Origin: a virus
Virus record (IMG/VR): IMGVR_UViG_3300046171_000227
Span: 1-64,000 of that record
Length of the DNA: 64,000 nt
Direction: 5' to 3' (one strand)
Numbering within the stretch: the stretch's first letter is position 1; each line of letters starts with the position of its first letter. The translations under genes and the position numbers were made by a program. The notes under the pieces are model-generated. The model had not been told where the DNA came from. It saw only the letters and a program-made list of their open reading frames with translations, and did not search any database. This document shows, piece after piece, positions 15,041 through 23,758 of this stretch.

Positions 15041-15539
15041 ATGAAAAAAGCATTATTAGCTTTTGGAATGTTATTATTGACAGCAAGTTCTGTAAATGCA
15101 GGAGGACTTGTTTCAAAGCACGCATCTAGTGTTCAATTAACTGTTGATGCAGCAAGAGCAACATCTTCTAGAATTGGATCTTCATACAGTATTTCTGGAT
15201 CAAATATAGATACAACTGACGGTTCAACTGCTAATACAGTTTCTGCTGGTACTATTACTACCGGAGTATACAATCCTGGCACTATTGCTGCTACTCAAGA
15301 TACTCCTGGTGCAGCGTTTAGTTTTAGTCAGTCTTATACACAAGCTGATGCAGTTCCAACTGGTGCGGTTACTTTAGGATCAGCACCTAACTTCTCTAGC
15401 GTTACTTCTTATGCTGCTGGTGTTAACACTGATTTAGCAGGTACTGTAACTTCTGCTGGTGTCCTTACGGTGACTGCTGGTGGGAGCTGGTTCTACTGCT
15501 ATCGGCCAATTCGTCAGTGAGATCACTGTTATCGATTGA
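15041..15539 (+). CDS. Exported cyanophage protein, 165 aa (one +1 indel)
   Basis: Starts MKKALLAFGMLLLTASSVNA, a clean signal peptide with cleavage after NA. The mature part is Ser/Thr/Gly/Ala-rich with beta-strand periodicity (SGSNIDTTDGSTANTVS), as in fibre-like or surface proteins. An extra G in GGG at 15482-15484 shifts the frame near the end; without it the protein ends GQFVSEITVID with stop at 15537-15539. Function unknown; a virion or envelope-targeted protein is plausible. Confidence 0.65.
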
Positions 15540-15550
15540 GGTTAAATATT

Positions 15551-16021
15551 ATGACTAGATTACAAGAGGCAATCAGTTTAGGGTTGGTTCTTGGAATCAT
15601 TCATGGTTTGATTCAACCAGCACACTCCGTACCAGTCGTTCCAAATTTCACTCAGGGCTCAATGACGAGTCATACTGAGACTACATCGAAAGTGACTGAA
15701 ACTATTAATTCAATTGATTATAATACAGGATGGCAATACTCAGTAACTGGAAGCAACGTGTCCAACAACGGACAATCTTTACTACCATCAACGACAAACA
15801 ACAATATAATAGTGAATCCTCTGGGTGGAGCGGAAGGACAGATAACAAGTCCATCTGCTGGACTAGATTTTACCAATTCAAATTTCACGATAACAAACCC
15901 GGGAGAAGCATTTCAGTTTACTCAAACCTACGACGGGCCTGGGGTTTCAAACCAAACAGTGATTCAAAGAGTTACCGAAGTAACAAGCGTAACAGACACA
16001 ACAAGTATCTTTACCCAATAG
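15551..16021 (+). CDS. Exported cyanophage protein, 156 aa
   Basis: Starts MTRLQEAISLGLVLGIIHGL, with a hydrophobic leader ending near QPAHSVP. The rest is Thr/Ser/Asn-rich with repeats of a TGWQYSVTGSN type like its upstream neighbour, with which it shares composition. ATG at 15551 is 11 bp after the reconstructed stop of that gene. Probably part of a three-gene late unit. Function unknown. Confidence 0.65.
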   Translation: MTRLQEAISLGLVLGIIHGLIQPAHSVPVVPNFTQGSMTSHTETTSKVTETINSIDYNTGWQYSVTGSNVSNNGQSLLPSTTNNNIIVNPLGGAEGQITSPSAGLDFTNSNFTITNPGEAFQFTQTYDGPGVSNQTVIQRVTEVTSVTDTTSIFTQ

Positions 16022-17037
16022 CATTATGTCTAACCAATCTTGCGATTGCCCCTGCCACACTGGCGGCAGATGTCGGGGGTGTAAGTGCAACAGCAAATCC
16101 GATAGCTAATTCATCGGGCTCAGTTACCAACCAAGCAATTCAGGTTTTACAGGGCCCATATATTACTAATACTTATGGGGGTGGTATCAGTTGCCAAGGG
16201 CCAACTGCAAACTTCACTCCTTATATTACTCATGCAAGAAACGATAAAGATCCATTTGAAAGATATTATCTAGAACCTCAGTATGATGCTAGAGATTTCA
16301 AAGGAAGAAAAGTAGAAGTTCAAAAGAATGTAAAGAACTGGCCCTGGGAAGACTGGTATAATACTCAAACATATATTAATGAAGAAGGTGAAGAGGTAAG
16401 AGCCTATGAAGATGGGCAGGATATGACTATCACAACCATGGAGGTGCAGGGAGATGGTATTCCTGATAAGCCTGGACAAGTTTTATGGAACAAACCAGTA
16501 AGAACTGGTATGGCAAGAAACTTCAGCACCAGCATTGGTTTATCAGCAACTCTTTCTTTACCTCTTGATGGTGGATTACAAGAGCGTTGTAAGCAAGCAG
16601 CAGAAACACAAATCGCATTACAATCTCAATTACTCGCTAATAAGAGACTTGATTTTGAATTAGCCCGACTCAAGAATTGTGGAGAGTTGATGAAGGCTGG
16701 AATTCGTTTTCATCCACGAAGTCAATATGGTAAAATCTGTGCAGATGTCTTAGTACAAAATGTGAATGTAATCGCACCACATAGACATTCTATTCCTCGT
16801 CCTACTTCTTCTTCGGCGCTACAGAACGAAGCATCTTCAGCGCGTGGTTCCTCTGTCTCTGCTCAGCCCGCCGTTCCCCGGCAGACAATTCCCGGATCTT
16901 CTTACCCCGTAAGGCAGCAACCTTCTTCAATACCTTCTTCACAGTCGGTTTCACCACTTTTAACAAAAGATCAGCAAGAGGTTTTGCGAGCAGTGCCGAA
17001 GTCGTGGCAACCACTGCAATCGACGCCGTTGCCGTGA
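15976..17037 (+). CDS. Exported cyanophage protein; start unresolved
   Basis: The reading frame has a convincing signal peptide (YLYPIALCLTNLAIAPATLA, cut before ADVGG) and a soluble domain with LQGPYITNTYGGGISCQGP and a C-terminal helix LKNCGELMKAGIRFHPRSQYGKICADV. No ATG, GTG or TTG exists in frame near the leader; the given start is approximate and an indel is likely. The last 235 bases (16802-17037) are low-complexity Ser/Pro and run antisense to a well-formed minus-strand gene, so the true end may be near 16800. Confidence 0.5.
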   Translation, partial: RSNKRNRHNKYLYPIALCLTNLAIAPATLAADVGGVSATANPIANSSGSVTNQAIQVLQGPYITNTYGGGISCQGPTANFTPYITHARNDKDPFERYYLEPQYDARDFKGRKVEVQKNVKNWPWEDWYNTQTYINEEGEEVRAYEDGQDMTITTMEVQGDGIPDKPGQVLWNKPVRTGMARNFSTSIGLSATLSLPLDGGLQERCKQAAETQIALQSQLLANKRLDFELARLKNCGELMKAGIRFHPRSQYGKICADVLVQNVNVIAPHRHSIPRPTSSSALQNEASSARGSSVSAQPAVPRQTIPGSSYPVRQQPSSIPSSQSVSPLLTKDQQEVLRAVPKSWQPLQSTPLP

Positions 17038-17600
17038 CGGCACCAGGCACTAGGAATATTCTCTAATACTTGAGTAGGTATATCAATATCTCTCTTCACA
17101 GTAATGCAAACCCAGTTGTTCCTTGCATTACTAATCGGTGTTCTACTACTACCTGATCACCAATAACTTTACCAATAGGTTCTGTCAATGCCTGAATGTC
17201 CTGAAGGACAATCAGGTTTTTTTGTCTTAGGAATGTTTGGTGTCTTTGCTTTAGGAACTGCAGGTGGTTTAGGTTCTGGTGCTTTATATGCTGGTGGTTT
17301 GGGTTTTTCTTGTTTTATTTCAATTCTTGATGCGTCATAATCTATGGGATAAAAATTCGGTGCTCCAGCATCACAATAAGTTACCAATCCGTCATCATCA
17401 TCTGCAGTTAGTGTTTGATTTTCACTACTATCTTTATGAGCTTCAACACAACCAGGCAAGTTGACAACCGGAACACCGATTTGCGTTGTAACTGGTGGAT
17501 ATATTGGTAGTGCAGAAGGTGGATTTGTTATGTAATTTGGGATGGATATGTCTGGAATTTTTCTGATTCCATTATTCACATCAGGAATGACTGGTATCAT
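16802..17600 (-). CDS. Putative virion structural protein, 265 aa (three indels)
   Basis: Two open pieces join into one protein: an N-terminal Pro-rich part (MIPVIPDVNNGIRKIPDISI, PNYITNPPSALPIYPPVTTQ), a middle reading ALTEPIGKVIGDQVVVEHRL then VKRDIDIPTQVLENIPS, and a hydrophobic-plus-basic end (TSALLAKPLADLLLKVVKP, ending APKKK). Frame is restored by removing a T at 17204-17205, adding an A near 17119-17122 and removing a C at 17046-17047. It resembles a cyanophage protein often listed as structural. ATG at 17600 overlaps the upstream oxygenase stop. Confidence 0.6.
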
Positions 17601-18104
17601 CAAAGTAAACAATATTTAATGCAATTCTCTAATGACATCAGTACATGTTGTACTGAATGTCTATATTGCAGGAAATATACACATCTATTCGCATCTGATT
17701 CTACTTTTGTTCCATTTCAAAACAAGTAAATCCGTTATTAGTGTTCAAATATAAAATAGGTTTTCATTCCATCTCAGTACTCTTCAATAAAACAAATATC
17801 TGATGAAATCCATGAATTATATTTTTCCCCTAAAATAGAATTAACCTTTACTCTCATAAGAGTCTTGCTTCTAATTTGTCCAAACGGGCCTTACAAATTC
17901 AAAATATTGCTGACGGTTCTTCCTCTAGTAAACAGTATGAATATATTGATGATTATAATTTTTATCGCAAATTTGATCAATAAATTCATCATCATAAGAT
18001 TGAACAATACCGAATCTCCAGGGAATATTACCTTCATTAACAGATAGTAATTTTTCAAATAGTTCTTTATCGCAAAAATTGTCAACTATTTTAATTTCAT
18101 TCAT
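17588..18104 (-). pseudogene. 2OG-Fe(II) oxygenase remnant, many frameshifts
   Basis: Begins intact (MNEIKIVDNFCDKELFEKLL, NEGNIPWRFGIVQSYDDEF), then changes frame repeatedly; pieces such as LMRVKVNSILGEKYNSW, YLNTNNGFTCFE, GTKVESDANRCVYF and the end RIALNIVYFDDTSHS are recognisable as a Tpa1-like oxygenase of about 172 aa. At least six indels within 500 bp are needed to repair it, far denser than elsewhere in the window. Either a real pseudogene or a low-quality patch. ATGA overlap with the SNase gene supports the start. Confidence 0.6.
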
Positions 18105-18511
18105 ACTAATGTACCATGTTCTCTACGAATTTCTCTTAATTCTTCAAAGTTTTTTTGTTTTGTTCCACCATCATATGCCCATGCATATCCTTCTTCAATC
18201 ATCTGCTCATTCAACGATGTTTCTCCATCTCCAATATATAACCAACCAAGAAGCCTACCATACTTACCCATACCACCAACCAATTCAGTTCTAATGATGA
18301 GATCGTCGTCTCCAGAAATAGCACCATCTAGTTTCTCCTTCATCCAGTTGGTAGCATCGATACCCAATTTCTTCTCATCAAGATCTCGGGTTCTCTTCTC
18401 CGGTGTGTCTACTCCCGCTATCCTCACTCTCTCCTTCTTGTAAAGATCGAACCCCAGATCGATCGTCACATCTATCGTGTCCCCGTCCACTACTCTGTTG
18501 ATCTCTATCAC
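18101..18511 (-). CDS. nuc: Thermonuclease-like (SNase) nuclease
   Basis: A 136-residue staphylococcal-nuclease fold protein: VVDGDTIDVTIDLGFDL (first Asp pair), ERVRIAGVDTPEKR (Arg and Asp-Thr-Pro-Glu) and KYGRLLGWLYI with the second catalytic Arg. No signal peptide is present, so it acts in the infected cell, probably degrading host DNA. Overlaps both neighbours by ATGA. Confidence 0.9.
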   Translation of the reverse strand: MIEINRVVDGDTIDVTIDLGFDLYKKERVRIAGVDTPEKRTRDLDEKKLGIDATNWMKEKLDGAISGDDDLIIRTELVGGMGKYGRLLGWLYIGDGETSLNEQMIEEGYAWAYDGGTKQKNFEELREIRREHGTLV

Positions 18512-18693
18512 TCGGAAGTTGTAGCAACTCTTCCGACTCGGGAGGTGTCATCGCTCCCATAGGATTCACTTTCATCAATTCCTAGTATATAGACGATTAT
18601 ATAAAAAACACCTACTAAAAGTATGATAATTGAGATAATCACACTCCAAACAGGATCATTAGGATTTTCAAGTGGACGTAATACTAAATTCAT
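18508..18693 (-). CDS. Small membrane protein, 61 aa
   Basis: Starts MNLVLRPLENPNDPVWSVII followed by one long hydrophobic helix and a polar Ser/Asp-rich tail (DESESYGSDDTSR). Overlaps the SNase start by 4 bp. Function unknown. Confidence 0.6.
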   Translation of the reverse strand: MNLVLRPLENPNDPVWSVIISIIILLVGVFYIIVYILGIDESESYGSDDTSRVGRVATTSE

Positions 18694-18920
18694 GGATTTC
18701 TCCTATCAATACCCATACTATCAAGATATTCTAACCACCAATCTTGATCCTTTATGTATCTCCAGTTTGGAACTGGAAGATCATTTTCTACGACATAATA
18801 TTGATATAATGCTTCATCAATAATAGCAGAAATTTTAATACTCTTCTGCCTCTCTGTCAACATCTTCATATGCTTTTTCCAAATAAGGGCCGTGTTCTCG
18901 TCTGGATTCTGATTCGACAT
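18690..18920 (-). CDS. Conserved cyanophage protein, 76 aa
   Basis: Starts MSNQNPDENTALIWKKHMKM; conserved core IIDEALYQYYVVENDLPVPN and end WWLEYLDSMGIDRRNP. It overlaps the frame-restored 61-aa membrane gene by 86 bp; a later ATG at 18869 would shorten this. Function unknown. Confidence 0.6.
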   Translation of the reverse strand: MSNQNPDENTALIWKKHMKMLTERQKSIKISAIIDEALYQYYVVENDLPVPNWRYIKDQDWWLEYLDSMGIDRRNP

Positions 18921-19019
18921 ACTTTTCCTCGGTATAAATTCCGGATAACCATACCGCCAGTTTCATAACAAGAAGACAATTACTAGTGGTATAAAACAGG
19001 CAAGTAATACTAAGTTCAT
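18835..19019 (-). CDS. Small membrane protein, 61 aa (one missing base)
   Basis: An 18-codon start (MNLVLLACFIPLVIVFLL) stops at once, and the next frame continues MKLAVWLSGIYTEEKYVES with an end YEDVDREAEEY. Adding one base near 18967 joins them into a 61-aa protein with one transmembrane helix. The ATG overlaps the upstream stop by ATGA. The reconstruction is inferred. Confidence 0.45.
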
Positions 19020-19177
19020 TTATGTTTCTTTGTGAATGGTTCCCAATGTTCCCATCCGTACTTATGCACTGCCCACATCCCAATGATAGGAACAAACACA
19101 AGGCACCATGATAAGATGCCAACAGTGTATGAGTTATTTAACACCCAAGCGGCAAAGCGTCCTGCAGAATGTATCAT
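19016..19177 (-). CDS. Small membrane protein, 53 aa
   Basis: Starts MIHSAGRFAAWVLNNSYTVG, with a hydrophobic LSWCLVFVPIIGMWAV helix and a basic end WEPFTKKHK. ATGA overlaps on both sides. One of a run of tiny membrane proteins between SNase and zwf. Confidence 0.6.
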   Translation of the reverse strand: MIHSAGRFAAWVLNNSYTVGILSWCLVFVPIIGMWAVHKYGWEHWEPFTKKHK

Positions 19178-19356
19178 CCTTTCACCTCATTTTGAAAGTA
19201 TTCTGGTAAAGGACATCCCTTAAAGTCTTGGATCTCATCCACGGCGAGGACAAACATAGTTACAAATCCTAAGCAGAATGCAAAAAGCATCTGAGGAAAG
19301 TTATAGTTGCCATCATGTGCTGTCGGATCAGGTTCATCGTCATGAGGATGAATCAT
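19174..19356 (-). CDS. Small membrane protein, 60 aa
   Basis: Starts MIHPHDDEPDPTAHDGNYNF, then one transmembrane helix (MLFAFCLGFVTMFVLAV) and FKGCPLPEYFQNEVKG. An AGAGG ribosome site favours the ATG at 19356 over an in-frame ATG at 19446, which would overlap the next ORF by about 100 bp. Confidence 0.6.
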   Translation of the reverse strand: MIHPHDDEPDPTAHDGNYNFPQMLFAFCLGFVTMFVLAVDEIQDFKGCPLPEYFQNEVKG

Positions 19357-19552
19357 CTTTGCGATTTCCTCTGATCGCTTTTTCGATTTGTCTTCTGACT
19401 CTGTCCCTTGCTTCGGGATCTTCGGTTTCTTTTCTGGAGTATCCATATTTTTGATGGTAAATGAAGTGTCCTTGACAAATCATAGTGAGTCCAAACAAAA
19501 ATGCAAGGACTACACCTATCCATTCTAAGATTTCAGTATTAAAATCATTCAC
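19340..19552 (-). CDS. Small membrane protein, 70 aa
   Basis: Probable GTG start at 19552 giving MNDFNTEILEWIGVVLAFLF, a transmembrane helix, then YGYSRKETEDPEARDRVRRQ and a basic tail. Overlaps neighbours by 8-17 bp. Function unknown. Confidence 0.55.
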   Translation of the reverse strand: MNDFNTEILEWIGVVLAFLFGLTMICQGHFIYHQKYGYSRKETEDPEARDRVRRQIEKAIRGNRKDDSSS

Positions 19553-19637
19553 GTTTCTTTTTCTTAACTGGCCATGTAAGTTCCATGGCAACTGTAAGTC
19601 CGATTGAGAATAAGATTACTACTATTGCTGCACTCAT
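19545..19637 (-). CDS. Single-pass membrane peptide, 30 aa
   Basis: Reads MSAAIVVILFSIGLTVAMEL then TWPVKKKKRE: one hydrophobic helix with a basic cytoplasmic end. The ATG overlaps the zwf stop by ATGA, which argues for translation. Function unknown. Confidence 0.5.
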   Translation of the reverse strand: MSAAIVVILFSIGLTVAMELTWPVKKKKRE

Positions 19638-20989
19638 TCTGGATAGTCCCAATTGGTAATTGAATCTGTCTCATTACGAGGGCCCCATGATCCCACTTCA
19701 TGTATATACGGAGTGGTTCTAATTGGACAGGAGTCGCCAGTACAAAGGAGATCATCAACAATCCTCCATGATTCTATCACTTCTTCAGAATGAACAAAGT
19801 GTGATTGATCACTTTCTATAGCATCATATAGAAGTTTTTCATAACCATCAACTCCCAACCAATCAGGATAACGATGAGTAAGAGTAGCTAACTCTACACT
19901 CTCTCCTAATCCTGGAGATTTTACATCAATTTGAATATCTAGGTGAGCATGAGGTTGTAAACGCATAACAATTCTACCAGGAGTCTCCCCTCAAATAAAC
20001 CTAAGGGTGGCGCTTTAAGTTTTACAATAACCTCCACACATTGATAAGGCATTTTTTTGCCTGTCATAAAGCGAAAAGGAACTCCCTTCCAACGCCAGTT
20101 ATCGATGAATAAAGTACCAGCAACATAGGTAGGAGTGTTACTGTCAGGATCAACGCCCTCTTCATCGCGATAAGTTTCATATTGTCCAAGGATCATGTCC
20201 TCCCCTAGATGAGTAGCAGATAAAACTTTGACTTTTTCTCTTCTAATTTCTTTTGCGTCCATTCTACAAGGTGCTTCCATTGCAACTAGTGCAAGAATTT
20301 GAAGCATATGATTCTGCAGCATATCTCTTACAACACCTGCACCATCGTAATATTGAGATCTTCCTTCACAACCAATAGTTTCAGTCGCAAAAATTTGAAT
20401 CTCCTCTATGTACTCTCTGTTCCAAAGTGGTTCAAGAAGAACATTACCAAAGCGGGTGGCAAGGATATTATTAACAGTATCTTTACCAAGATAATGATCA
20501 ATGCGATATACTTGTTTTTCGCGTAGATGTCGCTCCACCACAGACTGTAGATGATTAGCAGATTGATAATCGTACCCAAAGGGTTTTTCAATAACAACAC
20601 GGGATTTTTCTGGATCATCTAAAAGTCCTCCTTGCTTGAGGTTGATGATTGCCCATTCATATCTTTCGGGTGGGACAGATAAGAAATAAGTTGTATCATC
20701 AGGTTTTGGGAAGTGTATTTAAACTTTCCTGACAGGATAAGTCACATGAAACATAATCTAATTGATGTAGAAATTCCTCTGGATATTCTCCAAGAGATTT
20801 TTTCCAAGCATCAACTCCAACATCTCTTCTAGCAGCACCAGTAATTAAAAATCCCCTTGGAAGAAGATCTTTCTCCCAAAGTTTATGAAGTGCTGGAATA
20901 AGTTTTCTTTTGCACAGATCTCCAGTGGCACCAAAGATTACTATACCTCTAGTGAGCAGTTCCGTTTCCATTGTATTTGTCTGTTTCAT
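19634..20989 (-). CDS. zwf: Glucose-6-phosphate dehydrogenase Zwf (two indels)
   Basis: About 451 residues over three frames. N-terminal NADP site GIVIFGATGDLCKRKLIPAL; middle fragment with RIDHYLGK, the catalytic substrate motif, and FRFMTGKKM; C-terminal SWRIVDDLL. Removing an A from the run at 20704-20707 and adding a G to the run at 19987-19990 yields a continuous protein of normal phage length. Zwf oxidises glucose-6-phosphate, making NADPH at the entry of the oxidative pentose-phosphate pathway. ATG at 20989 or 20971 are both possible. Indels are likely technical. Confidence 0.9.
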
Positions 20990-21077
20990 AATAGTTATTT
21001 TCACCCTTTTTCATTCCAAAAAGTACAGTAGTCAATACAAAAGGTATCGAAATTATCATAAGGAAATTACCTAACAT
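20949..21077 (-). CDS. Small membrane protein between gnd and zwf, 42 aa
   Basis: Starts MLGNFLMIISIPFVLTTVLF, one transmembrane helix, then GMKKGENNYYETDKYNGNG. It overlaps the gnd stop by 11 bp and the first part of zwf by 41 bp. Looks like a genuine small cyanophage ORF, but its size limits certainty. Confidence 0.5.
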   Translation of the reverse strand: MLGNFLMIISIPFVLTTVLFGMKKGENNYYETDKYNGNGTAH

Positions 21078-22088
21078 GATGTCCTCCAAACATGTACCGC
21101 ATTCCATTAAGAACTTTATTTGCAAATGCTCCTAACTTTCTTGATCCGAATCGTTCAAATAGTGCGGTTGATATAACAGGTGCGGGAACACCAAGATCCA
21201 CAGCAGCGTGGACAGTCCAACGCCCCTCACCACTATCGCTAACTCCCCCACCGAACTTGCTAAGCTCTCTATCGCCGCGTAGAACATCAGCGGTAAGATC
21301 AAGCAACCAACTGCCAACCACGCTACCACGACGCCATAACTCAGCCACCTCAGCACAGTCAATATCATACTGATAATCTTCTGGATTCTCCATCGGAGCA
21401 ACCTCAGCATCGCCTTCCTTAACATATTTTGCCCCAGCATTAGCTTCATGCAGGATATTAAAGCCTTCGGCGTAGGCTTGCATGATTCCATACTCTACTC
21501 CATTATGAACCATTTTTACAAAGTGTCCTGCACCTGGAGGGCCGCAATGCAACCAACCATACTCAGCACTTGTTGCTCTACTCATAGGATCAGTTCTGGG
21601 AGATGAAGCGATGCCTGGTGCCAGTGCCCTAAAGATAGGAGCGCAGACGGATACTGCGCTATCTGTACCACCAACCATAAGACAGTATCCACGCTCCAAA
21701 CCGTAAACACCGCCGCTAGTGCCACAGTCAATATATTGGATGCCCAACTTAGAAAGACGCTCTGCCCTCCTCCTACTATCCTTAAAATTACTATTGCCAT
21801 GATCAATAATAATATCTCCCTCATCACAAAACTGTAGTAACTCATTTAAGGTGTCCTCCACTGTTTCTGCTGGTACAACCATCATGAAAATTCCAGGAGC
21901 ATTTGCTCTTTACAGCACTACAAAGTGATTGAATATCAACAGTTACACCATCAATACCACCATTTCTCCAAAAGTTCTTGCGCCTTTTCATAATTTCTAC
22001 GATATCCCCATACTTCGATACCGTCTTTCATCATGCGGCGAGACATACCCTCGCCCATTCTTCCTAGTCCAATAATTCCTACTTTCAT
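21067..22088 (-). CDS. gnd: 6-phosphogluconate dehydrogenase Gnd (two +1 indels)
   Basis: About 339 residues, the short Gnd type. The first frame starts MKVGIIGLGRMGEGMSRRMM with the Rossmann GxGxMG motif; the main frame has DHGNSNFKDS, DCGTSGG, PPGAGHFVKMVHNGVEYGIM with the catalytic Lys, then the helical C-terminal half. Removing a base at 21970-21973 and one at 21902-21904 joins them. Gnd converts 6-phosphogluconate to ribulose-5-phosphate, CO2 and NADPH. ATGA overlap with PTOX. Confidence 0.92.
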
Positions 22089-22687
22089 TTTTGTTCTTCT
22101 GTTGATACTAATGTTACTGAACTCAAATCACTTAAATCTGGTGGAAATGGTTCACGATCTTTTTCTCTTACAGTTAGACGATCAGGATCAATCATTCTAA
22201 TTGCTTCCGCTAGTTCTTGAAAGTGTTGAATTTCATCATTCATAATCTCACAGATTTTCTTATCATCTGGAAAGCGAGTTAGATATTCAGCATACGTTTC
22301 AGCAGCGTGCATCTCTATCTCATAGGAGAGGTGGTAAGCAGAGCGAGGAGCCAACCAATAATAAACCACGTTGATCCAATAGTAGATAAGGACAAGGTGT
22401 CTGGCGACAAAGCGATCCACCCAATAAGCACTACCGCCCCTGCTCTCCATATATTCAAGATGTTCTGTTTCGTTAAGAGTTTGAGCAAAATGTTCCTCCA
22501 TTAGATATATGTGCCACTGTCCACGTAATCCTAGTGATTCTCTTAAATGAAGAACACTTAAGAAAGCAAAGTATGGTGCCCGAGCAATCTCCTCAAGCAC
22601 CCAAAAACGTGGAAAATCTCTTCCTTTATAAAGAAAATCAATAATTGCTACAGTGAAATTTAAAACCCATATGTTAATAGTTTTCAT
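22085..22687 (-). CDS. ptox: Plastoquinol terminal oxidase (PTOX/alternative oxidase family)
   Basis: A 200-residue di-iron oxidase. Motifs EEIARAPYFAFLSVLHLRES, NETEHLEYM (ExxH ligand pair) and NDEIQHFQEL (second ExxH) match the alternative-oxidase family. It oxidises plastoquinol with O2, acting as a safety valve downstream of photosystem II while NADPH and ATP demand changes in infection. The hydrophobic DRFVARHLVLIYYWINVVYY stretch is a membrane-associated helix. Intact, unlike its neighbours gnd and zwf. Confidence 0.93.
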   Translation of the reverse strand: MKTINIWVLNFTVAIIDFLYKGRDFPRFWVLEEIARAPYFAFLSVLHLRESLGLRGQWHIYLMEEHFAQTLNETEHLEYMESRGGSAYWVDRFVARHLVLIYYWINVVYYWLAPRSAYHLSYEIEMHAAETYAEYLTRFPDDKKICEIMNDEIQHFQELAEAIRMIDPDRLTVREKDREPFPPDLSDLSSVTLVSTEEQK

Positions 22688-22692
22688 AGTAG

Positions 22693-22878
22693 TTAAACAT
22701 AAATTTTAGGTTCCCCATCCTCATCATCGTCATAATCATAAATCATACGACAGTCAGACAAATCATCCCACTCTGGTTCATAGAGTGGACATGGTTCCTC
22801 AAATAAATGACTCATTCTTAATTGTTGAATCCTTTCTCTGAGAGATTTGTAAAACTCTCGTTTTTCGTCTTTGTTCAT
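22693..22878 (-). CDS. Conserved cyanophage protein, 61 aa
   Basis: Starts MNKDEKREFYKSLRERIQQL and ends with an acidic DYDDDEDGEPKIYV; CPLYEPEWDDLSDCRMIYD in between. ATGA overlap with the plastocyanin gene. Function unknown. Confidence 0.65.
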   Translation of the reverse strand: MNKDEKREFYKSLRERIQQLRMSHLFEEPCPLYEPEWDDLSDCRMIYDYDDDEDGEPKIYV

Positions 22879-23198
22879 TCTACGTGTACTGTACCGATCA
22901 TTCCTGCTCCTTTATGTGGCCCACACCAGTAAGTATAGTCACCTTTATCTGAAAATACAACGTCTTGGGATTCTCCCGGATTAAACATGAGCGATTCTCT
23001 AGAGAGATCAGGGCGATCTTCGACAATTATATTATGCGGAGGTAACATATTATTTTCAAAATGAACAGTGTCACCCGCACTTATTGTAACTTCAGCAGGA
23101 TCAAATACTAAGTTGCCATTAGAACCCATCTGCACATCTACAGCCCAAGCAGGTGCAGCAAGAAATAATGTAGCAAGAAGTCCGAATAAAAACTTCAT
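22875..23198 (-). CDS. petE: Plastocyanin
   Basis: A 107-residue blue-copper protein with a signal peptide (MKFLFGLLATLFLAAPAWA, cut before VDVQ), so it enters the thylakoid lumen. Copper ligands: His in PPHNIIV, and Cys, His, Met in YWCGPHKGAGMIG. It carries electrons from cytochrome b6f to photosystem I. An alternative ATG two codons earlier (23204) cannot be excluded. Confidence 0.95.
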   Translation of the reverse strand: MKFLFGLLATLFLAAPAWAVDVQMGSNGNLVFDPAEVTISAGDTVHFENNMLPPHNIIVEDRPDLSRESLMFNPGESQDVVFSDKGDYTYWCGPHKGAGMIGTVHVE

Positions 23199-23221
23199 AA
23201 ACATTTTTATAACTACACTAT

Positions 23222-23428
23222 CTATTTCAGATTCAATCCCCTATAACGAGGGTTTGTTTTGACTTCCTGACTTATCATTTTACTGTGTTCGTTCACACAA
23301 TTACACCATTTTTTTCTTAATTCTTTTGCTTTTTCTTTATCTTTTATTTCATACTGAAAGTGCCACCATTCATTCCAAATGGCGGCACACTCGTCACTCT
23401 TTTTTTGAAGTTGTGGTTCGTGATACAA
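23222..23428 (-). CDS. Conserved cyanophage protein, 68 aa
   Basis: Probable TTG start right after the upstream stop; reads YHEPQLQKKSDECAAIWNEW with paired Cys-rich helices (WCNCVNEHSK). Mostly charged and helical. Function unknown; the start codon is uncertain. Confidence 0.55.
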   Translation of the reverse strand: MYHEPQLQKKSDECAAIWNEWWHFQYEIKDKEKAKELRKKWCNCVNEHSKMISQEVKTNPRYRGLNLK

Positions 23429-23737
23429 TTACTTTTTAGGTTCTATTGCTGACTGAACTGGTGGTTGCTCTTTCTTTTTAGAATGTCCATTACCATTACC
23501 ATTACCTGCTTTAGCGGGACTGAGTCCAAAAGCAGCCAGTGATCCAGAGAACACTGAGGCAATGAATGTAGGATCAAAATCTAAAATCTTTTGTCCGTTT
23601 GGAAGTCTAACATAGGAGAATGTGAGAAGGGATGCACTCCAAATAAGGACTACAACTTTCACCAAATTACCAAGAACTTCACTTTTGTCTTCATCATTTT
23701 GCTTCTCTTCTACCTCTGCTTTGGATTTACCGAGCAT
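23429..23737 (-). CDS. Membrane protein with Gly-Asn linker, 102 aa
   Basis: Starts MLGKSKAEVEEKQNDEDKSE, a charged cytoplasmic stretch, then a hydrophobic segment (VKVVVLIWSASLLTF), a second one near FIASVFSGSLAAFGL and a GNGNGNGH linker with a basic end. A CTAAATA box lies 23 bp upstream. Common in cyanophages; function unknown. Confidence 0.65.
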   Translation of the reverse strand: MLGKSKAEVEEKQNDEDKSEVLGNLVKVVVLIWSASLLTFSYVRLPNGQKILDFDPTFIASVFSGSLAAFGLSPAKAGNGNGNGHSKKKEQPPVQSAIEPKK

Positions 23738-23758
23738 TAGTATAGAAGTAAGGCATCT

